From UMGS755 sp045597205 (GTDB lineage: Bacteria; Bacillota; Clostridia; UBA1381; UBA9506), in the NCBI GenBank assembly GCA_045597205.1, contig JAZODT010000037.1:1-21844 (forward strand): a stretch of 21,844 nt of DNA, written 5' to 3'. This document shows positions 14,689 to 21,844 of the stretch, piece after piece. The translations under genes and the position numbers were made by a program. Position 1 is the stretch's first letter, and each line of letters begins with the position of its first letter. Below the pieces are notes generated by a model. It had not been told where the DNA came from, did no database searches, and saw only the letters and a program-made list of their open reading frames with translations.

Positions 14689-14717
14689 ATTATACCAAAA
14701 ATTTTGCTGTAATACAA
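14689..14717 (-). promoter_or_regulatory. Promoter of the biotin-dependent decarboxylase operon
   Basis: On the minus strand TTGTAT (14717-14712) and a perfect TATAAT (14694-14689) are 17 bases apart. Transcription would start near 14682, giving a leader of about 100 bases that contains the CATTTCCACAA palindrome. Confidence 0.7.
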
Positions 14718-14739
14718 GGAAAATAGGAAAAAAATATAA

Positions 14740-16956
14740 CTAATTTTTAAGCGGTTTTTTTGTTGAAAATTTTGTGATTCTCAGTGAATTTGTTACAACG
14801 CACACAGAGGACAATGCCATCATGGTGCCGGCTAAAGCAGGAGACAATAAAATGCCAAAAGCTGACAGAACACCGGCAGCCAGAGGAATGCCTAAGGTGT
14901 TATATATAAAGGACCAGAACAAATTCTGGCGGATAATTTTCATGGTAAAGCGGGAGAGTGCCACACCGTCGATAAACGCCAATAAATCGTTACGCATTAA
15001 AAGGACGCCGGCGGTTTCTGCGGCTACATCGGTACCACCCAAAACGCAAACGCCAACATGAGCTGTGGCAAGGGCAGGGGCATCGTTAATGCCGTCACCC
15101 AACATAACGGTTTGGTAGCCGGCTTCTTTCATGCGCTGTACCTCTTGCGCTTTTTCATGGGGGAGAACTTCAGAAAGGATGCGGGTAATGCCGATTTCTT
15201 CAGCTACTTGCTTTGCGGCGGTGGCGTTGTCGCCGGTAATCATAGCAGATTCAATGTGCATGGCAGACAAAAGGCGGATGGCATGGCAGGCAGTGGGTTT
15301 TACTGTATCGGTTAACCCGATGAGTCCAATAGGTATATTATTTTTAGCTACATATACAGCCGCCATACCATTTGGTAATGGGGGAAATGTGTGAACATCC
15401 ATGCCGTTTTCTTCCATAAAACGCAGGGTTCCGGCTAAAATGGTTGTATGATTGACCGTTGCTATCACGCCTTTGCCTGCTTGGGTGGAAACAGATTCGG
15501 GCATAGGGATATCCATTTTATTTTCACTGGCGTGGTTAAGCAGCGCTTTAGCAATGGGATGAACACTACCATGTTCGGCAGCAATTGTTAGCGGCAACCA
15601 GTTTGATGCACTCTCACCTTCAACAGATAAAACAGTGGCTACTTTTAGTTGAGCTTCTGTTATGGTGCCGGTTTTATCAAAAAGAGCCATGTTCACCTGC
15701 GATAGACGTTCTAAAACATCACCACCACGGAATAAAACACCCATTTTTGCGCCCTGGCCGGAGGCCACCATAACGGCAATCGGCGTGGCAAGGCCTAACG
15801 AGCAGGGGCAGGCCACAACCAGAACCGAAACAAAAATTTGCAAAATAAAGCCGGTGTTTTTGCCGAGTAATGCCCAAATGATAGCAGAGAGGAGGGCGAT
15901 GCCTAAAACAGCAGGAACAAAAACAGAAGAAATTTTATCGGCCAAGCGGGAAATGGGGGCTTTTTTTTGTTGTGCTTCTGCCACAAGGCGCAGAATGCGT
16001 GCAGCGGCTGTGGCACCGCCTGCACCGGTAGTGCGGATTTTTAAGAATCCATCCTTTAAGATGGTGCCACCGGAAACTTTGCTGTTTTTTTCTTTGTAAA
16101 CAGGCAGGCTTTCGCCAGTGAGCATAGATTCATCCACATCACCTTCGCCTTCTACCACGATGCCGTCAACGGCGATTTTTTCTCCGGTGGCACAAAGGAC
16201 AATTTCGTCCATAAGAACATCGACACTGTTGATGGTGACGGGATTGTTACCTCGCAGAACGGTGCAGGTTTGAGGAATGAGTTTTGCCAAAGAGGCAATG
16301 GCATCTTTGGCCTTGTTTTTGCTTTTTTCTTCTAAAAACTTTCCCAATAAAATGAGCGCTAACACCACAGCGGCAGACTCAAAATAAAGTTCGTGTGCTT
16401 TTTGTGTTTGTCCGCCAAAGATTAAAAAGGTGTGGTAGGTACTATATAAAAAAGCCGAACCGGTACCCAATGCCACTAAGGAGTCCATATTAGGATGCAA
16501 TGAAACAAGCCTTTTTATGCCATTTATTAAAAAACGGCGACCAACGACTAATACAGGAAGACAGAGAATGAGTTGTGCCAGTGCAAATCCTAATGGATTT
16601 TTGTGCATATCTATGAAAGCAGGCAGGGGCAGGGGAAAGGGAAGCATATGGGACATGCCGATATACATGACCAATGCACCGAAAATTAACCCCAAAGCCA
16701 CCTCAGCCGGATGATAGTCATAGGTGGCAGTAACAGTGTTTTCGTCATCTTTGATAACTGTGCCGTGATACCCCGTTTTTTCTAAAGCGGAAAGTGCAGT
16801 TTTAATGTTAAAATTATCTGTGGTTTTTATTTCACCAGTGGCAAGAGCTAGGTTTACAGAAACTTCTGTGACACCGGGTGTTTCTTTTAAAGCACGCTCA
16901 GCAGCGGCAGAACAGGCGGCACAACGCATGCCTTCAATTTTTAAACGATAATTCAT
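14740..16956 (-). CDS. copA: Copper-translocating P1B-type ATPase
   Basis: This 738-residue heavy-metal P-type ATPase has a single N-terminal metal-binding HMA domain with MRCAAC (Cys12, Cys15). Its features in order are the actuator motif MLTGES (about 275), the membrane CPC site in VVACPCSLGLATP (about 380), the phosphorylation site DKTGT (about 425), and MLGDGINDAPAL (about 613). The C-terminal membrane pair includes ALSSVCVVTNSLR. CPC plus the C-terminal N/SS pattern marks the Cu(I) exporter class. It pumps copper out of the cytoplasm. AGGAGG lies before the ATG. A terminator hairpin stands between it and the upstream DUF1858 gene, so expression depends on read-through or an internal promoter. 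No copper regulator gene is adjacent. Confidence 0.94.
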   Translation of the reverse strand: MNYRLKIEGMRCAACSAAAERALKETPGVTEVSVNLALATGEIKTTDNFNIKTALSALEKTGYHGTVIKDDENTVTATYDYHPAEVALGLIFGALVMYIGMSHMLPFPLPLPAFIDMHKNPLGFALAQLILCLPVLVVGRRFLINGIKRLVSLHPNMDSLVALGTGSAFLYSTYHTFLIFGGQTQKAHELYFESAAVVLALILLGKFLEEKSKNKAKDAIASLAKLIPQTCTVLRGNNPVTINSVDVLMDEIVLCATGEKIAVDGIVVEGEGDVDESMLTGESLPVYKEKNSKVSGGTILKDGFLKIRTTGAGGATAAARILRLVAEAQQKKAPISRLADKISSVFVPAVLGIALLSAIIWALLGKNTGFILQIFVSVLVVACPCSLGLATPIAVMVASGQGAKMGVLFRGGDVLERLSQVNMALFDKTGTITEAQLKVATVLSVEGESASNWLPLTIAAEHGSVHPIAKALLNHASENKMDIPMPESVSTQAGKGVIATVNHTTILAGTLRFMEENGMDVHTFPPLPNGMAAVYVAKNNIPIGLIGLTDTVKPTACHAIRLLSAMHIESAMITGDNATAAKQVAEEIGITRILSEVLPHEKAQEVQRMKEAGYQTVMLGDGINDAPALATAHVGVCVLGGTDVAAETAGVLLMRNDLLAFIDGVALSRFTMKIIRQNLFWSFIYNTLGIPLAAGVLSAFGILLSPALAGTMMALSSVCVVTNSLRITKFSTKKPLKN

Positions 16957-16976
16957 AATGTCCTCCTAAACGATAC

Positions 16977-17011
16977 AAAAAGAGCGACAGGAAAAACCTG
17001 CCGCTCTTTTT
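16977..17011 (-). terminator. Intrinsic terminator between DUF1858 gene and copA
   Basis: AAAAAGAGCGACAGG (16977-16991) and CCTGCCGCTCTTTTT (16997-17011) form a 15-bp stem with one mismatch. On the minus strand it runs into TTTTTGTATCG. It starts six bases beyond the DUF1858 stop and lies 20 bases before the copA ATG. Confidence 0.85.
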
Positions 17012-17016
17012 GTGAA

Positions 17017-17226
17017 TTATTCGGCTTCTGCTAAAAAAGCGTTAATGCGTTCAACTAACGCATCAGCATCTTCGCCGTGAACGGCACAAGCTTCGGCAAT
17101 GGATTCACCGCTGGCTGAAGGGCAGCCTAAGCAATGCATACCGATTTCAAAAAAGAATTTTGCAGTGCCTTCATTCATTCTCAGCACATCAATAATAATT
17201 GTGTCTTTGGTTACCTGATTTGCCAT
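17017..17226 (-). CDS. DUF1858 domain protein with CxxC motif
   Basis: This 69-residue protein is essentially all DUF1858. The start VTKDTIIIDVLRMNEGTAKFF leads to the redox/metal-type motif GMHCLGCPSASGES (Cys32, Cys35) and a C-terminal helix (ALVERINAFLAEAE). The family is found in anaerobes beside redox or iron-sulfur proteins, and a disulfide or metal role is suspected but not established. AGGAGG precedes the ATG. It follows the HAD gene by 53 bases and ends at a strong terminator just before copA. The position before a copper ATPase invites a metal-handling link, but this is inference. Confidence 0.88.
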   Translation of the reverse strand: MANQVTKDTIIIDVLRMNEGTAKFFFEIGMHCLGCPSASGESIAEACAVHGEDADALVERINAFLAEAE

Positions 17227-17279
17227 ATTAATTTCCTCCTGCTATATAATAAATATTTAAGTATAAAAGAACTTACTGT

Positions 17280-18320
17280 TTAAGATTCCAAAAGTTCTAA
17301 AATGTTATGCAAAATGTAGTCTGCTTTTTCTGCTTCAAAGTAAGAACGGGCAGATTCACCATCTATCCCTGTGAGCACAGCAGCAAAATCACAACCGGCG
17401 GCTTTAGCGGCAAATAAATCACACAAAGCATCGCCAACCACTAAGGTTTTGGAGCATTTTTCTGCGTTATAGCGGCCGCTAATTAAGTCGGCATCGCAAA
17501 TGGTATTTTGAAAAACACCTCGCAAAAACACATAGGGATGGGGCTTGGTCAACGAAATACCCAGTTGTTCTTTTTGTATAGCGGTTTGGGCCTCATGAAC
17601 ATCCTGATATGTGATAATGGTGTTTTTGTCAACAAAGTTGATGACTCCCCAACGGGTTAGCGGGGTGACGGCTTCGACTCGGGGTCTGCCGGTGCCAATG
17701 CCTAAACGCTTGTTTTGGCTGATTAAGCTAAACAGTGTTAAGAGCTTTTCTTTATCCACAATGGGTTCTTCACCATAGGTTAACCCCGGTTTGTTGGGTT
17801 GCGTTACCTTCCCTGTCCAATACCCCCGGCAAAGTTCACTGCCTAAAAACCATTCCTGAAAAACATATTGCACTGTAAGCCAAAATCCGTTAGGGTGGGT
17901 TGCCTCTTCTTTTGTCATACCAGCTTTTTTGTAAAGAGCTTCGGACATTGCGGCATATAAGCCGGCGGCGGTATCCGGCAGAGTGCATAGCCAATCGTAA
18001 ATTTTGTGATAGTCCTGTGTTTTCAATACCAAGGCGCCGCCTGCTACCAGCCATGCCAAGTCCCAGTTGTTATTGACACCACGGCTTTTCACCATTTTGA
18101 TAACCGCATCATTAAGAAAAATCTCTTTGCGAAGGTCTAAAACCTGTGCCGTTAGGGAAACAGGATCAATGTCTTTATCGCCAAAATACAGATTGCTGTT
18201 TAATAATTCATAAACGGTTAAGGCGGCGGCATTCCAATAAACAGACTCACTGGTTATGACACCATCCATATCTAAAAGAATTGTATCATAGCGGTTTAAA
18301 AGAGGATGTAGGATACTCAA
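17280..18320 (-). CDS. HAD-superfamily hydrolase with large cap insert
   Basis: This 346-residue HAD protein has motif I LLDMDGV with Asp17 and Asp19, motif II GTGRP with Thr210, and motif IV VVGDALCDLFAAKAAG with Asp297 and Asp301. About 170 mostly helical residues lie between motifs I and II, a large cap that probably sets substrate choice. The start is TTG at 18320, with GGAG seven bases upstream. It lies only 14 bases after the HisB-like gene. In E. coli, histidinol-phosphate phosphatase is a HAD domain fused to HisB, so a phosphatase acting on the product of its neighbours is plausible. A general phosphoglycolate-type phosphatase cannot be excluded. Confidence 0.82.
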   Translation of the reverse strand: MSILHPLLNRYDTILLDMDGVITSESVYWNAAALTVYELLNSNLYFGDKDIDPVSLTAQVLDLRKEIFLNDAVIKMVKSRGVNNNWDLAWLVAGGALVLKTQDYHKIYDWLCTLPDTAAGLYAAMSEALYKKAGMTKEEATHPNGFWLTVQYVFQEWFLGSELCRGYWTGKVTQPNKPGLTYGEEPIVDKEKLLTLFSLISQNKRLGIGTGRPRVEAVTPLTRWGVINFVDKNTIITYQDVHEAQTAIQKEQLGISLTKPHPYVFLRGVFQNTICDADLISGRYNAEKCSKTLVVGDALCDLFAAKAAGCDFAAVLTGIDGESARSYFEAEKADYILHNILELLES

Positions 18321-18334
18321 AACAATGCTCCTTG

Positions 18335-18961
18335 TTATTCAATAGTAAAGGTGACAGCCCCTGCCACGCCCGCGGAAAGATTTTTGCGTGCCGGGTCTAA
18401 ATAAAAAGCGCGGCCTAAAGCGATACCTAAAGCACGGAACACAGCTTCCCAAATGTGGTGACCGTTTTTGCCTTTTAAAATATCAATATGTAATGTGCAC
18501 ATAGCACCCTGACAAACACCTTCTAAAAAGGTGATTAAATCTTCGCTTAAAACGCCCTCGGTTTCAGTGGGGAGCGTGATAGCATCGTAATTAATATCGC
18601 AATAAGCACGTTCTTCAAAGCTAATGGCACAAGTTGCTTTGGCTTCGTCAATAATGCCCACAGCATCACCATAGCCGGTGGCGCCTTCAGCTTTATTTTC
18701 CCAAATATAAGAACGGGCGGCCTTACCGAAGGTAATGCCTAAATCTTCATAAATAACATGATTTAAATAAAATTCGTCTAATGTAAAGTTAGTTTCAATG
18801 GTGATACCGCTGCGCCATGCGATGTGTTCTAACATGTGGGAGAAAAAAGGCGCATGGGTTTTAATTTTTTTGCGGTAATCTGTTGCTAAACCGGTAGTGT
18901 CCAGTTTAACACTCATAACCGATTCAGAGGTTTTTCTGGTGACTAAAACAGTTTCTTTCAT
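18335..18961 (-). CDS. Divergent HisB-like protein (imidazoleglycerol-phosphate dehydratase fold)
   Basis: This 208-residue protein aligns along its length to imidazoleglycerol-phosphate dehydratase. It keeps FFSHMLEHIA (His42, His46), the IDEA stretch, and GKNGHHIWEA (His168, His169). The first DHHxxED metal motif reads NHVIYED (His68, Val69, Glu72, Asp73), so one metal-binding His is replaced by Val. The usual C-terminal phosphate-binding PSSKG or PSTKG reads LSAGVAG and lacks the Lys. These changes argue against, but do not exclude, normal histidine synthesis. Its start overlaps the HisD-like stop by four bases (ATGA), a sign of coupled translation. Nothing else of a histidine operon is in the window. 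Confidence 0.8.
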   Translation of the reverse strand: MKETVLVTRKTSESVMSVKLDTTGLATDYRKKIKTHAPFFSHMLEHIAWRSGITIETNFTLDEFYLNHVIYEDLGITFGKAARSYIWENKAEGATGYGDAVGIIDEAKATCAISFEERAYCDINYDAITLPTETEGVLSEDLITFLEGVCQGAMCTLHIDILKGKNGHHIWEAVFRALGIALGRAFYLDPARKNLSAGVAGAVTFTIE

Positions 18962-20259
18962 TCTTCGGTACTCCTTTCTTCCACAGCTAATGCGTGTGCA
19001 TCAAAACCTTCTACGCGAGCAAAGCGGGAAGCATATTCACGAATGCGCATAAAGCCTTCGCGGCTGGCATAGCCCACAGAGGAACGTTTTAAAAAGTCCA
19101 TAACGGATACGGAGGAATAGGTTTTGGCAAAACCGCCAGTCGGTAAAATGGCGTTGGGACCCAACACGAAATTACACAGGGTAACCGGCGTATAATCTCC
19201 TAACAGAATTTCGCCAGCATTTTTGATTTTTTCCAAAACGGCAAAGGGGTTCTTTGTCATAACCTCCATATGTTCAGGGGCATATTCATTCACAAAATTA
19301 ATGGATTCTTCTAAACTTTCGGTTAAAATGACACCGCCATAGGTCTCAAAATTAGTGTTAATAAAACTTTGACGTTTTTCGGAAAGCTTGGGCAACTGTC
19401 GCTCGATGATAGGCAATACCTTATCAACCAACTGACGGGAGTGGGTAACCAGTAGCGCCGCAGAATCGGGACCGTGCTCAGCTTCAATCATAACATCTAA
19501 GGCGACCTTTTCAGGATCGGCAAATTCATCGGCTAAAATAATCACTTCGCTGGGACCGGCAGGCAGGCCACTATCAATCTGGCCGGCCAAAACGCGCTTG
19601 GCAGCTGTTGCATAGGAGTTACCGGGGCCAATGATTTTATGGCATTTGGGAATGGTTTCAGTACCATAAGCCACAGCGGCAACAGCTTGAATGCCGCCCA
19701 CTTTATAAATTTCGGTAATGCCTATAATTTTTGCAGCGGCTAACAGTGCATCGTCGCAAGAGCCTTCTTCATTAGGTGGTGTGACCACGCAGATTTTGGG
19801 TACACCGGCAACAACAGCCGGAATTCCCAACATTAATAAAACGGAGGGGAAACTACCTTTGCCCCGGGGAACATATAAACACACATCGGTAATGGGGGTG
19901 GTTTTTTCGCCTACCATTAAGCCTTCATCTACATTGGTAAACCATAATTCTTCTGGCATTTGTTTTTCGTGAAAGTTGCGAATGTTTTTAGCAGCATAAC
20001 TAATGGCCTCACGGGTTTTTTCATCCAGACGAGCATAGCCTGCTTCAATTTCTTCAGGACGGATTTTAATAGCATCCTGCGTCAACGTTACGCCGTCAAA
20101 TTTTGCAGTATATTTTAAAACGGCAAGATCGCCGTTTTCTTTAATATCGGCAGCAACCTCTTTTGCTAATTCCATCTGACGACTGATGTCCTGTTCGGCT
20201 CTTTTTAAGACAAACTCTTTTTCTTCAGGCGTCATATTTTTTAAAACACGTACTTTCAT
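18958..20259 (-). CDS. HisD-family dehydrogenase (histidinol dehydrogenase-like, altered metal site)
   Basis: This 433-residue protein has the length and fold of histidinol dehydrogenase. It has YVPRGKGSFPSVLLM, the NAD region VGGIQAVAAVAYGTE, KIIGPGNSY, AGPSEVIILAD and APEHMEV with the catalytic pair Glu329/His330. Against E. coli HisD (zinc ligands Gln259, His262, Asp360, His419) it reads Glu259, His262, Asn363, His422. The substrate-contacting His367 of the GTNH/GPNH stretch is Ala370. So two of four zinc ligands and one substrate residue differ, while the catalytic pair and Glu417 stay. The family also contains enzymes for other substrates, such as sulfopropanediol dehydrogenase. It opens a three-gene operon. 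The family is sure; use for histidine is not. Confidence 0.85.
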   Translation of the reverse strand: MKVRVLKNMTPEEKEFVLKRAEQDISRQMELAKEVAADIKENGDLAVLKYTAKFDGVTLTQDAIKIRPEEIEAGYARLDEKTREAISYAAKNIRNFHEKQMPEELWFTNVDEGLMVGEKTTPITDVCLYVPRGKGSFPSVLLMLGIPAVVAGVPKICVVTPPNEEGSCDDALLAAAKIIGITEIYKVGGIQAVAAVAYGTETIPKCHKIIGPGNSYATAAKRVLAGQIDSGLPAGPSEVIILADEFADPEKVALDVMIEAEHGPDSAALLVTHSRQLVDKVLPIIERQLPKLSEKRQSFINTNFETYGGVILTESLEESINFVNEYAPEHMEVMTKNPFAVLEKIKNAGEILLGDYTPVTLCNFVLGPNAILPTGGFAKTYSSVSVMDFLKRSSVGYASREGFMRIREYASRFARVEGFDAHALAVEERSTEE

Positions 20260-20333
20260 GAAAACAATATCCTTTCCAAAATGAATATTTATAAATGATG
20301 GAATTTTTCAGGAAAAATTACCCACCAAATTAT

Positions 20334-20362
20334 ATTATAATATATAACAGGCATAATTGCAA
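20334..20362 (-). promoter_or_regulatory. Promoter of the HisD-HisB-HAD operon
   Basis: On the minus strand TTGCAA (20362-20357) and perfect TATAAT (20339-20334) are 17 bases apart. The leader of about 70 bases has only a weak AATTTTT/AAAAATT hairpin (20302-20319). No T-box or histidine-rich leader peptide is visible. Confidence 0.75.
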
Positions 20363-20483
20363 GAAGTCTATCATAAATTTAATTAAAAATATAATGAATT
20401 TTTATGCAATCACCAAAAATGAGTGGAATTTGTTAATTTTTAAACGGATATTATGTAAACTTGATTGATTTTGTAAAAAAAAG

Positions 20484-20576
20484 TTATTCACACAATCAAC
20501 AGGGTTATAAACAGTTTTTTTTGTTGAAAAACGGATTTTTGGGTGAGTTATCAACATTATCAACAGGTTATCAACA
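20484..20576 (+). promoter_or_regulatory. Cluster of DnaA-box-like 9-mers
   Basis: Five near-matches to the DnaA box TTATCCACA lie within 93 bases in the same orientation: TTATTCACA (20484-20492), TTATAAACA (20505-20513) and TTATCAACA three times (20548-20556, 20557-20565, 20568-20576). Short inverted arms GGGTGAG (20541-20547) and CTCACCC (20604-20610) bracket the triple copy. Very A+T-rich DNA (20281-20480) adjoins it. The 407-base gap 20260-20666 holds this, the HisD promoter and the next gene's promoter, with no convincing gene. It could be an origin-like site, a DnaA-titrating site, or a DnaA-controlled promoter. Confidence 0.6.
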
Positions 20577-20634
20577 GGTTTAGATAACAAAACAAATGTT
20601 TGGCTCACCCTTTGAAAGTGGCTTAAACTCGTTT

Positions 20635-20665
20635 TTGACATGTGGTTTACATAAAAAAATATTAT
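20635..20665 (+). promoter_or_regulatory. Probable promoter of the YkvI-family gene
   Basis: TTGACA at 20635-20640 is a perfect -35. The -10 is either AATATT (20658-20663, 17-base spacing) or TATTAT (20660-20665, 19-base spacing). The transcript would start near 20672, just before the AGAGGA ribosome site. Confidence 0.55.
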
Positions 20666-20684
20666 TGTGAAAAGAGGAAAAATT

Positions 20685-21716
20685 TTGGGAAAAAAAGCAA
20701 AAAGTTTGTTAAAAATCGGATCGATTTATCTGGGTACGATTTTGGGTGCCGGCTTTGCCTCGGGGCAAGAACTTTTGCTTTTTTTTGTCCGGTTTGGGAG
20801 ACGGGGTTTGTTGGGATGTTTGCTGGCAGGATGCTTGTTTTGTCTTTTGGGCGCTTTGGTGCTGGAGAAGGCTAATGCCATGTTAGAAAAAAACTGCAAA
20901 CAGTATTTGAAAAGTATTTTTGGCCAAACAATGTCCTCTTTTTTGTACGGTGCCATGGAGGCATTTTTATGCATTAGTTTTTGCATAATGCTATCCGGCT
21001 CCGGTGCATTTTTTAATGAACTATTTTCTTTACCCTGGGCAGTGGGGGTTATTGTGACCGATGCCATCTGTCTCTTGGTTTTTTTATATGATTTAAAAGG
21101 GTTATCGATCATTAATGTGATCTTAACACCGATTATGCTGTTGGGGACTTTATTTGTATGCTTTTATTCACTTTTTTCAGAAACGGCAACGGTCTTTTTG
21201 CCAACCTTAAGTCATAACGGTCGATTTTTACCTTATACTTTGTTTTATGTGGGTTATAATATGTTGACAGCAATCGCAGTTTTAGTGCCTGCCAGTCATT
21301 TGGCGGAAAACAGAAAAGTAGCCATTGGCGGTGGTGTTTTTGGGGGACTATGTTTAACGATAATGTCGTTTTTGAGCTGCTTGGCACTGTATTTTGAAGA
21401 AGAAATGTGGGGTAGTGCGTTGCCCATGCTGATGCTTTCAAAAGAAGCGGGTGCTTTTGCTTATGGTACCTATTCGGCGGTTTTGTACATGTCGATGTTG
21501 ACGACGGCGGTAGCAACGGGCTTTTCCGTTTTGCAATGTATTAGCAACCGAAAGAGGGGGCAAAAGAAAAATGCAGTGTTTATCTGTTTGGTAGCACTAC
21601 CGCTGGCTTTTGTCGAATTTTCTGCCTTGGTACGCTATTGCTATGTTTTTTTTGGTGTTTTAGGGATTATCTTAGTTATCGGGATTCTTTGGGATTGGTA
21701 TAAAAAAATAGAATAA
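20685..21716 (+). CDS. YkvI-family membrane transporter
   Basis: This protein of about 343 residues is very hydrophobic, with around ten helices. Its first helix region IGSIYLGTILGAGFASGQELLLFF is the YkvI-family signature. That family belongs with APC/LeuT-fold secondary transporters, whose substrate is unknown. I prefer the TTG at 20685 as start: AGAGGA lies six bases upstream and the predicted transcript begins near 20672. The in-frame GTG at 20667, giving 349 residues, has no ribosome site and would precede the transcript start. It is transcribed away from the HisD operon across the DnaA-box-like cluster. The family is well supported and the transported molecule is unknown. Confidence 0.85.
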   Translation: MGKKAKSLLKIGSIYLGTILGAGFASGQELLLFFVRFGRRGLLGCLLAGCLFCLLGALVLEKANAMLEKNCKQYLKSIFGQTMSSFLYGAMEAFLCISFCIMLSGSGAFFNELFSLPWAVGVIVTDAICLLVFLYDLKGLSIINVILTPIMLLGTLFVCFYSLFSETATVFLPTLSHNGRFLPYTLFYVGYNMLTAIAVLVPASHLAENRKVAIGGGVFGGLCLTIMSFLSCLALYFEEEMWGSALPMLMLSKEAGAFAYGTYSAVLYMSMLTTAVATGFSVLQCISNRKRGQKKNAVFICLVALPLAFVEFSALVRYCYVFFGVLGIILVIGILWDWYKKIE

Positions 21717-21799
21717 AAAGCATTTGAAAGAAAATAAGAGAAAAAATAAGAAATTTTAAAATAAATTAAAAAATCGGCAGAAAATAATAAAAAAAATAC

Positions 21800-21828
21800 T
21801 TGAAAAATGGTAAAGGAAAGGGTAATAT
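21800..21828 (+). promoter_or_regulatory. Possible promoter for a gene beyond the window edge
   Basis: TTGAAA (21800-21805) and TAATAT (21823-21828) are 17 bases apart in very A+T-rich DNA after the transporter gene. Chance matches are likely in such DNA, and nothing else is visible in 21717-21844. Confidence 0.35.
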
Positions 21829-21844
21829 ATATAAGTACTATCTT

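Noticed and set aside
18335..20259. Plain annotation as a standard histidine operon
   Set aside because: Key residues differ in both enzymes and no other histidine gene is adjacent. It remains possible if the genome has no second copies, so the family names are kept with a caveat.
20402..20641. 79-residue minus-strand frame in the DnaA-box region
   Set aside because: It lies across the DnaA-box-like cluster and has no ribosome site or recognisable pattern.
20642..20875. 77-residue plus-strand frame overlapping the transporter start
   Set aside because: It shadows the YkvI-family gene in another frame, and its start lies upstream of the predicted transcript start.

Overview
This window looks like chromosome of a low-G+C, Gram-positive-type anaerobe (Bacillota, probably Clostridia or Negativicutes). 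The grounds are strong AGGAGG-type ribosome sites with frequent GTG/TTG starts, a HrcA/CIRCE-controlled groESL operon, TTGACA/TATAAT promoters, a sodium-pump biotin decarboxylase operon and short palindromic repeats of the kind scattered through gut Firmicutes. There is no rRNA, tRNA, CRISPR array or intact transposase. The species cannot be named from the sequence.

Layout. (1) 1-3.1 kb, + strand: a visibly A+T-rich accessory segment with three small envelope-type genes (acyltransferase-3 membrane protein, a five-helix membrane protein with a DUF5412-like tail, and an anchored Ig-like protein). The gaps between them are packed with repeats. One is a roughly 90-bp module with inverted ends and an internal promoter-like core, present in four states of decay. 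Another is a roughly 125-bp cruciform-type element. (2) 3.1-6.4 kb, - strand: an operon of a HI0933-type flavoprotein, hflX and yigZ. (3) 6.5-9.2 kb, + strand: groES-groEL behind a perfect CIRCE, then a small membrane/zinc-ribbon protein with its own promoter. (4) 9.2-9.5 kb: a repeat-rich spacer. (5) 9.5-14.7 kb, - strand: a five-gene biotin-dependent sodium-pump operon (MmdA-like carboxyltransferase, OadG, biotin carrier, OadB, OadA-type 5S carboxyltransferase). (6) 14.7-17.2 kb, - strand: a CopA-type copper ATPase behind a DUF1858 protein. (7) 17.3-20.3 kb, - strand: a tightly packed trio, HisD-like, HisB-like and HAD phosphatase-like. (8) 20.3-21.8 kb: a divergent intergenic region with a cluster of DnaA-box-like 9-mers, then a YkvI-family transporter.

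How the genes work together. The decarboxylase operon holds both carboxyltransferase types (12S-like and 5S-like) around one biotin carrier, plus the sodium-translocating beta subunit. It could couple acyl-CoA and oxaloacetate/pyruvate carboxyl transfer to a sodium gradient. The HisD/HisB/HAD trio resembles part of histidine biosynthesis. However, both enzymes have substitutions at residues that bind metal or substrate in the canonical enzymes, so it may be a repurposed, histidine-like pathway.

The strongest leads are the altered HisD/HisB pair, the inverted-end promoter-carrying repeat family, the two-carboxyltransferase sodium pump, and the DnaA-box cluster from which the neighbouring genes diverge.
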